Made by a program: the position numbers and the translations under genes. This document shows positions 23,275 through 36,331 of a stretch of 64,000 nt of DNA, piece after piece (position 1 is the stretch's first letter; each line of letters opens with the position of its first letter). The stretch lies in assembly GCA_964057225.1 (NCBI GenBank), contig OZ059896.1, positions 8,494,001 to 8,558,000 on the forward strand, given 5' to 3'. The notes under the pieces were generated by a model. It was not told the origin of the DNA and made no database searches. It worked only from the letters and a program-made list of their open reading frames with translations. This stretch comes from Auanema rhodensis (lineage: Eukaryota > Nematoda > Chromadorea > Rhabditida > Rhabditidae).

Positions 23275-24632
23275 ATGTTGCGAGCCTTGTTTCCTCGTAA
23301 AATAAATTATGAGCTTCTTCGTTGCGCATCGGGAGTAGCTACCACAACAAATTCTGGTCATGGAAGTTTTCGGTTAGCTTGTTGTAGTAACACTATAATC
23401 GATTCGTTTCAGTGGTTCGATTGAAAAAGTTGTAGATTCCTATGAAGATTTTATTGGAATAAAGGCAGTAAAAGAAGCTCAATCCGGTGTTATGATGGTT
23501 AATATCTTGTTTTTACTTTCGTAACTGTTTATGTTAAGTGGGAAGAAAAATTAAGTGAAGCTCAAGTTCTAAGGAGGGAGAAGCAGGCAGAAATCAAAAG
23601 TATTCAATCCAAATTGAAGGATATTCATATGGAGTTAGATCGAACAAGTCGAGGAGAAGACAAGTTATTAAACATTAAAAATTTTAAATTCAGAATATTA
23701 GAAATTTAGATTTCTTCATTTACTTACTGAAGAGCATGCGTTGTTCAAACAAGAACGTTTTTTGCTAGAATCATTCGAACAATTAGAGACTGCTGAACGG
23801 GAAGCTTTTCATAAACTATCAAATAGGTATATTTTTTCATATAAAATTATTTTAAACATTAATTTCAATTTTAAGAGTGAGAGAAAGTCATGAAAAAGAA
23901 AGAGAAAGGGCCGAAAAAACAAAATGGTGGTCTGTGAGTGCTTCTTTGGTTGGAGCCTTAATTGGAATCATTGGAACATCAATTGGTATACCTTTGTATT
24001 CTTTATTTTTTTTTTATTTTATTGCATTTAGGAAACGAGTTGAGAATGCAAAGACTACGAGAAATGCTACCAATTGGAAGTGCTAAGATGGGAGAACTAG
24101 CCCGTATTATTGATGAACAAAATTCAACGGTTTGTGTTTATTTATTTAATTTTTTTTTGATAAAATATTTCACTATTTTGCAGGTTCACCAATTTATTTC
24201 TGAAATGAAGGATGCTCTCAAGTTCGACTCGGTTAAAGTTGAACCTGCAAAAAAAGTTCAAATTTCAGATGAGAACATGGAAAAGGTATTACAATTTTTC
24301 TTTTAGTTTTATTATGTGATAAGTTTAGGTTTTGGCTGCTATTAAAGATGAAAATTCTCGTTTATCGGCTCAAATGGCTGAATTGTCAAGACTTGCTCGT
24401 TTAGAAGCAGCACTGAATGCTGATCCAAATGCAGTGGTTGGAAATTTTCCCCAATTTTTTTAAAACGGATTTTTAGGTTTATGTTGGAAACGAAATGGAG
24501 CATTTGTTAGAGCAAACGGAAAGAAATTTAGAATCTAAAATGAAATTACAAACCCTTCTATCAGTTGTATTTTTATATACAGCAATAGGTGTAACAGTTC
24601 CGCTCGTATTTGCATTCTTCCGTGGTGGATAA
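23275..24632 (+). CDS. CCDC51/MITOK mitochondrial potassium channel homologue
   Basis: About nine exons run from ATG at 23275 to TAA at 24632, giving about 340 residues. The N-terminus ([19 protein letters not shown]) is rich in arginine and lacks acidic residues near the start, as in a mitochondrial presequence. A long coiled coil follows ([16 protein letters not shown]). Then comes the family's most recognisable stretch, [16 protein letters not shown], directly before a first membrane segment ([14 protein letters not shown]) and [13 protein letters not shown] second membrane segment lies at the extreme C-terminus ([19 protein letters not shown]). Family knowledge: CCDC51 is the pore-forming subunit of the ATP-sensitive potassium channel of the inner mitochondrial membrane. 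Inferred: the same role here. It sits 240 bases behind the tyrosine phosphatase on the same strand. Confidence 0.8.
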
Positions 24633-26410
24633 CATTAGGCAAGGCTACTTGAGGATTCCTACGATCATCTATATTTCCACGATATAGATTTAGATTCTCA
24701 TACTGACTTAGAGACGATATTGTAGATATTTTATATTAATTTTGTAACGTGAACGGGTTTAGTATATACTAGATAAATACATCAAATTTAAAGTTTATGT
24801 GTTTCTCTATAATCATTAAACGCTTTTTCCCGACAACTTCATACATACTTGGGTGATCAATGCATGAAATCAGGTAATTTATTGAACAAATCGCATATAA
24901 GTAGCGTTGGTCTCGACTCTCCCACGTGTTTGGCTGATTACTTGTTCGTCAAAATTCTTTTGAAAGCTGTTGCAAATGAGATATGTTTTTACAATATACA
25001 AAGCACATTATTTTAATTAGTTTTAAGTTTCTCTTTTTTCGAATTTAATTAATCTGCAGTGAAATTTGCTCGTTTGCATTCGAGATGATTATGTTTGAAG
25101 GAAGTGAACTGAACTGATTTAGTATTGTTATTAATATGACAAATTCTTATAATTTTATTAATGCTGTTTAAATAACTAAAATATTCATAAATTATATCAT
25201 GCGATGAGATCATTTCCTATACGTTCTAATGAACTTTTTTCATTATTTAACTTTGTATGTTCATGCAGAAAATAGTTTGTATCTATCTTACACTATGATC
25301 GTTCATATTTACTTCCCGTTTTGAACTTTCTGTACATATCATTATTGTCTCAGGAGATCAACTAGCATAAAATTTGGTCAGCTGAAAATTGAGTAGTTGA
25401 GTAGTTTTATCTATTTCCCACAGTCTGCCAGATCGAGACATATGACGTTGTCAAGGTGGTATGTAAGAAGTATATATTTCATAGGAGTACGGACGGAATA
25501 TTCATTCAATCTCGTGTCTCGATCTCGCAAACTGTGAAAAATAGATCAAGAAGTAAGTCGACGTCTCTCAGTCTCTAGATCTTTATGAGTTCTGCTCAAC
25601 AAGTTTTGAGAACTTAACAGCTTGTTCAAAAAAATTGTTTCAATCACATTTATTGTTTAATATTTAAAACTAATAAGTTTTTTATGAGATTATTATAATT
25701 ATGAAAATATAATTACTATTGTTAGTTGTTTGGTCGCATTTTGTTTTTTAGCCTGCCCCCAGAACTTTCATAGGTAATAAGCTTCAAATTATTAAAATGT
25801 TCTTTGGCAGTCATTCCGATTTTTCCGATTTCAATGAAGTATATGGAATTGCCATGCTACTTCAACATTTCTTTTCAATATTCATTAATTTATTATATTC
25901 TTAATCAGACAGTTAGTATCTCAATATCTTCTGTTTTATTCGATTTTGTATTTGAACAAGTCAGTGCTATGAGATCTGAAATAATTCACACATTGACTAC
26001 TTTGACGATTGCTTCACTGATTATCATAATATAATGTAATATCTCATGAAGCTACTGTTCTGTTTTTACTTCCAATTAGAAATTTAAAAAAAGTTAATTA
26101 CATTCATTATCCATGCAGTTTGTGTGAATATTCTCATTATCATAAGTTAAGCTAAATAAAAAGAATGATTTGTCATGCATTTTTAATCTCACTCTTTAGT
26201 TCTTACAATAAACCAAATCATATTAATCTTATATCATGAATATTTCTATTAACTACTCTCTTCATAATATATATTTGAATGTAATGAATAATATATTTTA
26301 AAGTTTTCAGCTATAACGTGACTGCTTCATTTCATTGTTCATTTGTATTTCAAGAATGTTCTGAATGTGTATGCACTTGATTTATTAATATTTCTTCCTT
26401 GTGAATCTTC
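24633..26410. other. Intergenic region upstream of the SRSX-like receptor
   Basis: AT-rich, with no coding similarity recognised. The open frames here lack initiation context and protein features. Confidence 0.5.
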
Positions 26411-28263
26411 ATGGAACACAATCAAACCGTCACGGATTTGGTACCATTACCGATGACAATTGCCACCATGACAATGTCAATCTTTGGATTTCTTGGCAAT
26501 ATTATAATCGTTATATCAGCTATAATATCAAAAAGTTTACAAAGTCGCTGTCAAATATGTATAGCTGTACTAGCTGCATCTGATGCTATAGTTTGTGGAT
26601 ATTTGGTATGTTTTTATCAATTGTATCTTTTTATATTCTTTATTTTCTATAGGTTCAATTACGAATATTGATGTTAAATGGTTTCTATAAAATACCTAAT
26701 TCATTATGTTTTCTATACAGTATACATGGATTATTTTTTCTTAATATTCAAGCGGGTATGGGAGTAATACTTGGAATTGATCGTGTGTTAGCCGTTTCAT
26801 TTCCTTTAAGGTGATTTTATTACACGAAAGGATAAAAACCTTTTTTTTTCTGTTTCAGATATGGTAAAATATCTCCTTTTATTTATATTGGAATGGTTAT
26901 ATTAGTTATTATTTATTCAATATTTATGACATTTCTTGGTTATATGGATATGAGTGGTTTGTCTTTATTGATGATAAAAATTCAAATAAGTATGAATATC
27001 ATTTAACTATATGTATTTATAGAAGAAATTATACCAATATGTTTACCTCCAACAGCTTATAATAACCAATCACGATTCATTTGGATTGGAGCCAGCTTCT
27101 TTTTAGCTGTTGTAGTTATAATAGTTTATGGAATTGCTCACATAATGTGTCATCGAATGAAAGGTAAAAATATTACTAAATTTAGCTTAATTATATAACT
27201 ATAAAATCTGATAATTAATAATGATTATATGAGAATTGGGAGAGAAAGGGATGAGAATTCTTAGATGTTTATGCAACTCTTATTCTCTTTAAGCAGCAAA
27301 AATCGTTTCTTTTTTTAACCTTAAACTATGAAAATGTAATTATTATATATTTAATAATCTTTTAATTTTATTCTTTTTTTTTTATAAAACTCAATTACTC
27401 TTTTTGTTACGTGATTAATGTGAGATAGATAGTATATATAACATATGTATATTGTAGAAAAAAACATAATTTATTACAATGTACTAATGTTTACTATATT
27501 GTATTATTAATCATATTTGAAGTACCATATCCTTCTACTGTTCACAGTTTATATTATCAAATCATTTTAATAAGGAAATATATGTAATTATTTATAGGTA
27601 AATATACTCAAGAACCAAGTATTATTCGAGTTCGACGATTATTAAACTCATTGTCATTGGTTGTTGGTGTATACTTTTTCACATGGTTTCTAACCGTATT
27701 GGCTTTATTAGCAACTCAGGTAATTAATTGAAATTTATATATATATAAATATATATTATAATTTGAATTAATTAATCTTTAATATATGTTTATTTTCTTT
27801 AAAATATGATATGATTAAGTTTATTTTTATAATTTTTCAATTTATGCTGCTGAAATATTCAAATGATCTCATTTAATTAAAAATTATTCAAAAAAAATTG
27901 TCTAAACTAATCGTTGAAAATTGAATTGTCTGCTACATGCAACATGATTTGAATCCGAAAAAAATTATTTTTCATTCCATATTTTAATTACAGTTGCTAC
28001 CTCTTTCTGCAACTCTTATTCAAATGATTAATCAACAACTTGCTTGGCTTGTTATAATTAATGCATCAACTAATTTTCTTATTTATTTTTGGCGATCACC
28101 TGAGTATAGGTACATACTTTTGGCTTATTCAAAGTAATACATTTAATATTATAGGAAAGCTTTTGTATATCTTCTATCCGTTGGATATGCTCCTCATCCA
28201 AATCAATTAGATACACGAGTTCGAACTATGCCAAGTAATCAGAGCACAAATAGTCGGATATAG
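26411..28263 (+). CDS. SRSX-like seven-transmembrane chemoreceptor
   Basis: Seven or eight exons run from ATG at 26411 to TAG at 28263, giving about 300 residues. The short N-terminus (MEHNQTVTDLVPL) has an N-glycosylation site. TM1 contains FGFLGNIIIVISAI, with the GN motif of rhodopsin-type receptors. TM2 starts CQICIAVLAASDAIV. TM3 ends in MGVILGIDRVLAVSFPLRYG, where IDR replaces DRY as in SRSX receptors. TM4 is in the next exon, TM5 in FIWIGASFFLAVVVIIVYG, TM6 in VGVYFFTWFLTVLALLATQ and TM7 ends ASTNFLIYFWRSPEYRKAF. These features suit the nematode SRSX class of G-protein-coupled chemoreceptors, but a peptide or orphan receptor is possible. Two introns are long for this window (about 0.43 and 0.27 kb). 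Confidence 0.75.
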
Positions 28264-29580
28264 TATTCAATATCATGATAGAATATTGGTTTTTAGGATT
28301 CTTCAATAATATCTATAGCCGCTTAGTTTCAAGTTTTTTTGAGGCTTAGTTAGTTCAAATAATATTTTGGTAATTCAGAGTATTTTTTGAGATATTTGAC
28401 ATAATATAATCAAGTGTATTTGTTTCCTAATCATATTACCAATTTTAGCTTTCATTTATTTGTAAGCAAATGTTTCTTTTTTTTTTCATTAAGTCGTCAA
28501 AAAAATCTGATTATACTTTTACAAGTAATTTATGAAACATGATAAACTCGATTTTTATTTCCTTGTTTATTATTTATATCAAAATCTTATTTCATATACC
28601 CGGATTACCGAAAATATTATTATGAATTAGTTGAGCATAGGCTAATAAAAACTTAGAACATGCTCATCGTCAGGTTGGACTCTGCTGTGAAGGAAGCGTT
28701 GGCATTTCCAAGTTTTGTACTATTTGTATATAATATTCTGTTAAATTTTCAATCTACTCAATTTTTTTGTTAATTTTAAATTATATAATATATTACGTGT
28801 ATTTTAATATCATTAATATTGTGATAATTAATAAGTAACTAATAAAATTATTTCATACTAAAATCATGATATACGTGTATTTATTTTAATCAAATAAATA
28901 ATTGAAAATGATATTATATCTTTAATTTATAAATAAAAATTTAGTTTATCATATTATTATAAAAATAAGACTGAAAAGAGATTTAAGATGTAATCAACGT
29001 TGATGTTTGAATTTAAAGGATCTTGATCATTGTTTCTACTCTATTTCATTTATCATATAAAACCAAAAAAACACGAATATTTAAGATACTTATATTTAGT
29101 ATTTTGTTGATAATTCTTTTGAATGAATTATATATCATTTAATATATAATGGAATATTTATTATTTTGTATACAACTACAGTAATTACAGTATATGTGTA
29201 TATGTATGTAGTTATATGAAAACATAAATAATATACATATGGATGACTTTACTTCCAAACATAACATTTGAAATATTATATCTGAAAAATATATATTTTA
29301 CATGGATTTAATGTAAATTCATGCACCTTTTTCAAATAATTCTGGTACATGGTCTAATATAATTGAATAGTTAACTGTATATGTAGCTAATCTATCATGT
29401 AGCTATTAGGATATATAGAATGTTAAATGACAGTAATCTCAAATTGAATTGAAAACTTTCTCAAAATTATAAAATGCTGTTGTGAACTGATCAATAATCA
29501 TTGTATTTAAAATATATAATAGTTTATTTGTTTAAAACAATTGTGTTTGAAATAACAATATAAATTTATAATATTTTAAA
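28264..29580. other. AT-rich intergenic region
   Basis: This 1.3 kb separates the SRSX-like receptor and the small secreted protein, which are transcribed toward each other. It is extremely AT-rich with many TATA and ATAT runs. No gene is visible. Confidence 0.55.
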
Positions 29581-30607
29581 TTAAGCACGAGCTGCTAATA
29601 ACTTTTGAGTTTCATCGAAAAGATCTCCGTCACTTTCAAAATCTGAGCGAGCTGACGAAAATTCACAACGAATTGTGAAGCGAATATCAGTTGTTCGGCA
29701 CCTGCAAATGTTTTTAAATTAATATTCTGAAAGTATGATCTGATTTAAACATACTTTCCTTCTCTCCACATGTAGAAATGATCCTCCCGTCGTTCTAATC
29801 GGTATGTGATATGAGAGAAGCAAGATTTATGATTTTGTGGATAACGAGTAATTCTGCGAATTGTAATATTAAAAATACAATTGAATAACTCTTTTTAATT
29901 ATATGTTATATTTAAGAATCAGTATTTTCTTGTTAAAAGATTATAATTCAATGAAAGATTTACCTATAAGCAGTGGCTGCTTTAGGACAGAGGATATTGC
30001 AATAGCTACGACTTTTTCCATTGACTTCTTCCTATTAAAAACAAAACAAAATAATATATTACAATTGCATATTATGTGAAAAAAATTGTAAAGTTGCAAA
30101 AAAAAACATTATCTTCAGATGTTTTGATAAAAAAAAAGAAAAACAAACTTCAACGCATGTATCGAATGGTACTGTTCGTGGATTATTATCATTTTCATGT
30201 TCTTTAAGCTGGATCACACAGGGAGATGGTTCATTATCTGACTGATTTTCGGTTGCTTTACATATGAGTTCACGCCATTCTTGAAAAAAAAAGAAAATTA
30301 ATTCTGAGTAAATTTGAGAGCAATAAACAAGATTTATTGGCGGAACTAGTGAATGAGTATGGGGGGCCCATTCCCAAAACAGGAGTAATCAGATTTATGT
30401 TTTCTTAGTATTAATATATCAAGAAGTGTTCAAGATATTTTAGTTTATTATTCAATTTAACTTCCAAATATTCCAAATATAGTTCAAAGAAAAATTATTA
30501 GATGTTATCAAATATGGAAAGTAAAACCTACGCCAATGAACACTTTCAGCTGTAATGTTAACAGCTAATGCAAATAAGATAGCTGCAAAATAGGAATATT
30601 TTGCCAT
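29581..30607 (-). CDS. Small secreted eight-cysteine protein of unknown function
   Basis: Five exons run from ATG at 30607 to TAA at 29581, giving about 155 residues. MAKYSYFAAILFALAVNITA is a clear signal peptide. The mature part holds eight cysteines (in ELICK, SPCVI, DTCVE, SYCNI, ILCPK, KSCFS, GKCRT and IRCEF), consistent with four disulphides. There are no transmembrane segments and no known domain that I can name. The C-terminus is acidic then ends LLAARA. All splice phases agree, with good donors and acceptors, so the gene is real even though its function is not known. It could be a nematode-specific secreted family. Confidence 0.75.
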
Positions 30608-30966
30608 AAGAGATTCGAAAAAATGTTTGTCTTTTGATATTCTTTAAGCTTTTTATATGATTCTGATTGAAGCAGTTTACGAACTTAGACATGTTCCAGA
30701 CTTGAACTTCTTATGATAAAAACAAGATTTCGTTATAAGCAGATGATGTGGAAAACATTTGTATATACATAAATATCTCATTATCATCATAATCAACATA
30801 TAATCAGGATATTATATCATCATATATCTCTTAAACATAAGTTGAAAGAAGAAAAGAAATAAATATTTCATGGCAGCTATTTGTGGAACATTCCATATGC
30901 ATCATCTTTTTAAGATTTTCAAAATGAATAATAATAATGATAATATATGTACATATAAATGTTTAT

Positions 30967-31004
<38 letters not shown>

Positions 31005-31160
31005 TAGATAGATAGATAGATAGATAGACTGTTTGTAATTCAGATTTATTAACAATGTAACAAATATTTTAGAAGTGACAGCATATGTTGATATGTTGAA
31101 TCTTGTTCTATGAAGAAACAATATTCCTTCAGTTTTTCTTTTTTTTTCTTTAAAAAAATA
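30608..31160. other. Intergenic region with microsatellite
   Basis: This is the upstream region of the secreted-protein gene and the 3' flank of the SLC17-type gene. It is AT-rich and contains the compound TA/TAGA repeat listed separately. Confidence 0.6.
30969..31027. repeat. Compound (TA)n(TAGA)n microsatellite
   Basis: About 16 TA units run into seven TAGA units without interruption. Confidence 0.95.
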
Positions 31161-33412
31161 TTAACTCGTTAATTTATCTTCAGCTTTCTTATGTGATAGT
31201 CGTGCAAATGGTGTGAAGTTCATGTCGAATTCGTTCTGCTCACTATTTTCCACATCGGGCTTAGGCTTTGCCCATTCAGCTAACTCAGCTCGGGTGGCAA
31301 GTATGTATAAAGTTGTTGTGAATATAATTAGACCCGATATAATATAAAAGATGAATGACCACTATAATAAATTATAATTGTTATAAATAGATGATCTACT
31401 ATATCTAAATCACCTCTGATCGAGTATTTTCTTGCGTTAAAAGATAAACGCCACCTGGCAAGATGATTTGAATAACACCAGCAATGAACATATTAAGATT
31501 TAGAGCAAAGTGAGCATGTTCTCCTCCAACCTATAAGTAATTTCATCAATCAATATATCTATAATCATAACTTTGTAAACATACAATTTGAATTGTTCTG
31601 CTACAGATTACAGGAACAAAGAAATGCAGAATTGCAAAAAGCATATTGAATGTAAGAGCTACGCGACGATCTTCAGCCTGTAAATCATGTTATTACAGAT
31701 GAAAACAGAAATTTTGTATTCATTCGAACTTACAAATCCTGTTAAAAACATTGAAATGGCACTTAAAGATTCTAAAATCATTAGTGGTATGCCTAAACTC
31801 CATTTCTGTGATAAACCAAAGCCATAATCTAAAATAAGTATATTAACCATTTCTCATGAATCTTATATAATTACCTATAATTTTTCCAAGAATAACTTTA
31901 ATAGCTATTGCAAATATCATAGGAATTGCTGAAAAATAGCCAGTTTCCCTTATAGTAAAGTTCAGAACCTCAAAATACAAATAAGAGAGAGTATTTAGTT
32001 AAAAAATAATACCTGACGAATGAATGTAGGAGAATATTGTTGATAAACGATCATTCCGACATAATAGCCACAGAACATGATAAGACTGGCCCAAATCTCA
32101 AAATCAAGTAGAATAGACTTGTATGGTACTGGTCCCTATAGTTTCGAATGAGGTACTTTACAATGAAACAAAAGAAATACCTTCTTTGCAGAATGCTTCT
32201 TTCCTTGAGTTATGTAATTCTTCTCTTCTTCTGAGCAATATCTAATAACAAATATATTCAAATATAACCGTAATCATCAAACATACGGACTGTCATGTGG
32301 ATTATCATGATACATATAAGCATATAATACCGTAAATGTTGCTGTTAGAACAGCTAGAATATAGTATGTTGCTTCCCAACCAAGAAAAGATGATGAACAT
32401 GTTTCACCACCCACAATCATTGTTATTAATGGACCAATCTGAATAATTATAACATTCATATGAAACGTAGTTCATAAAACCTGTGAACCACTAAGAATTA
32501 TAGAAAAGAATAATGAGTGTTCTGCTTTCGCAGCCCAACGAAGAACAAACTCATTTCCAAAATGTAACTGAGTAGCTTGACAAAATCCCTGCAAGTTTTG
32601 AAGTTGTTGCAAGTTGTTATATCAGAAAACAAGTTCAGATTGTGCGTTAACTAACTCCTAAGAAACGACAGAAGAGTGCCGGTAAGAAGCCAATTGAATC
32701 AAATAATGGAAAAACACCAGAACCGAATGCAGATAAAAATCCATAAAACAGAATTAAATACCTGAAATATATACAGTGTAGGTGTGTGATCTTAGTTGAT
32801 AAATATTCCTTCAGGACCAAAAAAGCCGCTTAGACCTACTCCCTCTCTCCCTTTTTCTATCTCTCTCTCTCTCACGTAAATTTTCTCTTTTTTTTTTTTG
32901 AAAATGATAGACAAGTAACTATAACAAGAATGTATGTCATCATTTATGAATATCATAGTTCAACGAACATCGATCCCTAAATTAATGGCGGTCTACTGAT
33001 GTAAAATGAACCTCAATGATTAGCTATGTAATAACACCTTTGAAGGATATTTACATAGTAGTATATAAATATAAAGAGAAAGATCAGTTTTTTTATATTG
33101 AAAAAGTTTCGACTAGATCTTCGAAAGTTACCTCGTATTTACACGGTATAACCAATGCAGTGGAATTGGTCCGACACACATTCCAATTGCTGTTGCTGAG
33201 AACATCCATGCTTTATTCGCTTTATTACTCAGGTAATGATCTTAAGTAAATTATATATTATTCAACTATGTTATATAATTCTTACCTGTCATATTCAAAG
33301 CATTAACTTCTTCTTCTTGACAAATAACAATAAAGCCATAAGAAATGCGATTTGAATAAACAAAAACAATGAATCCGGTACTTAAGAATAATAAAAAGTG
33401 TCTGAATGCCAT
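31161..33412 (-). CDS. SLC17-family anion transporter (MFS; sialin/VGLUT type)
   Basis: About eleven exons run from ATG at 33412 to TAA at 31161, giving about 450-460 residues, a normal length for the family. The first membrane segment is HFLLFLSTGFIVFVYSNRIS. A set of about twelve hydrophobic segments follows. The stretch FVLRWAAKAEHSLFFS with SGSQIGPLI is the family-typical TM4-5 region, where other members have WAPPxERS and GxQLG. A central hydrophilic loop (SEEEKNYITQGKKHSAKKG) and the adjacent VPYKSILLDFEIWASLIM also match SLC17 transporters. The C-terminus is hydrophilic (EWAKPKPDVENSEQNEFD). Known members carry phosphate, glutamate or sialic acid; the substrate here cannot be read from the sequence. 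The location is either plasma membrane or lysosome/synaptic vesicle. Confidence 0.8.
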
Positions 33413-33875
33413 CTTGACAGTAACACAACTGCAAATTCTTTTTTTTTTTCTTTTTTATTACTTTTGTAACTTACGTTATTAAATTGTCAGGCTATATCAC
33501 TCACTAGTTGAAACACTGAAATGAAAAAAAAATTTTCTCCTTTATGTGACATCTGCAAAGATTCTGAATGCGCTTTAAAAATTTACATAATATCATGATG
33601 ATGATGATATGATGATGTTCGAAGTATATTACTGAGTTTATTCATTGAACTCAAATGTAGATATAAACTATCGAAGATACGTGTATGTATGTAGTTTTGC
33701 ATAGAATTCATAGTTCTACTAAAAAAATTGAATAATCTAAACGGAAATTGTTTGAATTTTAATATCAAAGTTCATTATTTTCTTATACTATGTTGTTATG
33801 TATATACAGTATATATATATATATATATTAATATATAATATTTGTTGTTAAAATTCATCTTTTTTTAGGAAAATA
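33413..33875. other. Divergent intergenic region, SLC17 / SRH-like genes
   Basis: This contains poly-T stretches, a TA run at about 33810-33828, and TTTTTTTAG at 33861-33868, a likely trans-splice acceptor just before the SRH-like start. No exon is visible. Confidence 0.5.
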
Positions 33876-35535
33876 ATGCCGTACACGTGTGATGATATAT
33901 CGAATGGCATATCCATACCTTATCGTATAGTTGGAGTAATATGGGGATTTTTGGGATTTATCATAAATGTTTGTGGAATTATAGTAATAATTAAATATTC
34001 GCAAAAACTTAAAGAATATAAATGGTTTCTATTCGGACATCAAATTATGTAAGTAAAAATTCGAAAAGCCATGTGAGAAACAGAAAAAAAGAACGAAAAC
34101 TGAGGATTACATTGCTAAAAACATTAAACATCTAAAGTGATTGCTCTCTGAGGTTACTCTCTTTTTTTCTATTTTTCAATTTAAACTAAAAGATGCAAGA
34201 TCTGATTCATCTGTTACACATTCAGGTGCACTTTGGTGGATCTTCATATTACAGTTCTAGCTATTCCAGAAATGCTAAGTCCATATTTGGCATTTCACTT
34301 TAATGGTTTATATAGTTTATTAGAAATTAATGTATTTTTACAAGGAATTATTTTATTATGCTTAATCGGAGGTAATAAGAATCTTATGTAATATATATAT
34401 TTTAAAAATAAAAATAAAATAAATAATGAAATGATATATTAAGCTTTATCTGGAACAGTTTGTATATTATTTTTTATACGTGCACAATCAATATTACCTA
34501 CAACACATTTATTTAAACTAAGCAACATCAGTAAAGTTATTGTCTCTGTAGTAATACTCTCTATACATGTGATATGTGCAGGAAGTTTCAGCTTTTTTGT
34601 ATATTTTGATCAAGACCTAGCTAAACGAAAATTTAACCAGGTAATTGAGATTTTAAAAAAATGTTTTATTAAACTTTTCAAGTTTTAAAGCAGATATATG
34701 AATATAGTCTTATATTACAAATACTAATTTTAGGATAATCCTTGTGTACCTGCAGTGTTCTTCGAAACTGAGACAGTTCTTGTTGACCGTGGTACAAAAG
34801 TTTTTCTTCATTTTCGTTCTACAGCATCTATCCTATTATTATATGTTTTATTTACTTCATTATTTATTCTATCTCAACATTTAATATCTTCAATATATTT
34901 GAGATTAATGAAACCTGTATTTCAAAGTGCTTTGCATCAACGACATAAGATGCTCATAACAGCTCTAATCTTCCAGGTTTTAACATAGAAATATTCTTTT
35001 TTATTTAATTAATTTATATTTTATAGACAACAATTCCATGTATTATGTTTATAATTCCCACATTAATAATTTTCATTACATTCCCGACATTTCCATATCC
35101 TCAACCAGGTAAGAAATATTTTTATATTCTTGATTTTTAAAGATGTTGGTCTTAATTTATTGAATAATAGTCCATTTCCCTATTTTTTAATGTTTGAAAA
35201 ACAAGATAATATCAGATTTTTCTCATTCGTTTTCGGTTCAAGATCATAATCAAATTAATACTAAACACAAGAAAAGAAATGTAAATGAAGTCAGTTTTAC
35301 TAAAAAACAGTATTGAAAATCCCACCATCTATATTGAATTTTCTTTGTATTTTCAATCTTTTTTCTTTAAATATCATATAATTAATTGTTATTTCACTCT
35401 TTAGAGTTAACGTTTGTATGTACATGGATTTATGGTAACCATGGTGTTGTCGAAACAATTATAATGTTCTTAGTAACTAAGCCATATCGTGATGCTTTAT
35501 TGAAAAAAAGCAAAATTTTTAAAGCAATAGGGTAA
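33876..35535 (+). CDS. SRH/STR-superfamily chemoreceptor GPCR
   Basis: Seven or so exons run from ATG at 33876 to TAA at 35535, giving about 330 residues. The N-terminus MPYTCDDISNGISIPYRIVG leads to TM1 (GFLGFIINVCGIIVII). KEYKWFLFGHQIMCTLVDL covers the first loop and TM2, with the H/L pattern seen in SRH proteins. Cytosolic basic residues lie in KLSNISKVIVSVVIL and LHQRHKMLITALIFQ, the last being the typical entry to TM6. The final segment YGNHGVVETIIMFLVTKPYR is the hallmark of SRH and SRI receptors (HG...ET and KPYR). Expected role: chemosensation in sensory neuron cilia. The exact subfamily is uncertain. Confidence 0.75.
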
Positions 35536-36331
35536 TGAAAAAAGAAATTTTTAATTTTTAGTTTTTTTTTCTTTTATAATTTTATTATTTATATTTTTAT
35601 AATATATATATATATATATATTCAAAAAAATACATACATATATTCATATTTGTTTGAATATTAACATAACATTAGAAGCAATATATGACCTTTTATATAT
35701 TTTTTTTGCAAATAAATATTTCAATTTTATTTATTATGATTATATTCAACATATATAAGTGATTGACCTCTAATATCATAAACATATATATGCATACATA
35801 TAGTTAACGGGCTCTCCTCTGTTATCAATCGACAATATTGATCTGCAAGAACGCTCATATGAGCTTCTCCTTGTCCTTCTTCTCTTCCACATGCATATAT
35901 GCTCTCTTCAAGAAATTTTTGAATTTAACAATCAAATATTTATTCTTCTATATGAATTATTCTATATATTGATGGATTTCTTTTATGAATTATATTGTTT
36001 ACAAATCAAAAGAATAAATATAATTTTTTTTCATAAAAGAAAACTTCTTTTTTTTTTTGATATTTATTGCGCCTATTATTTTTGAATAAGTTTTCAATAG
36101 TTTTCATCTATTTACGATAAAATGAACAGGTTTTACTCATGCACCTATTAATCCATGAATCATATACATATATCATTTAAACGGTTTTCAATTTGAACTT
36201 TAACTATGCTATATTATAATTTGTGGTATTAAATAAAAATTATTTTAATTATTCAAATTTCTTTATTTATAAATTAATTATATTTATTAAAAACTTCACA
36301 TATTTTATTTAGTTACTTTAACAATAACATT
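35536..36331. other. AT-rich intergenic region
   Basis: It holds a TA run at about 35603-35622 and very AT-rich sequence. No exon is supported. Confidence 0.5.

Noticed and set aside
30969..31027. Possible CRISPR-like or satellite array
   Set aside because: It is a simple TA/TAGA microsatellite in a eukaryotic genome.
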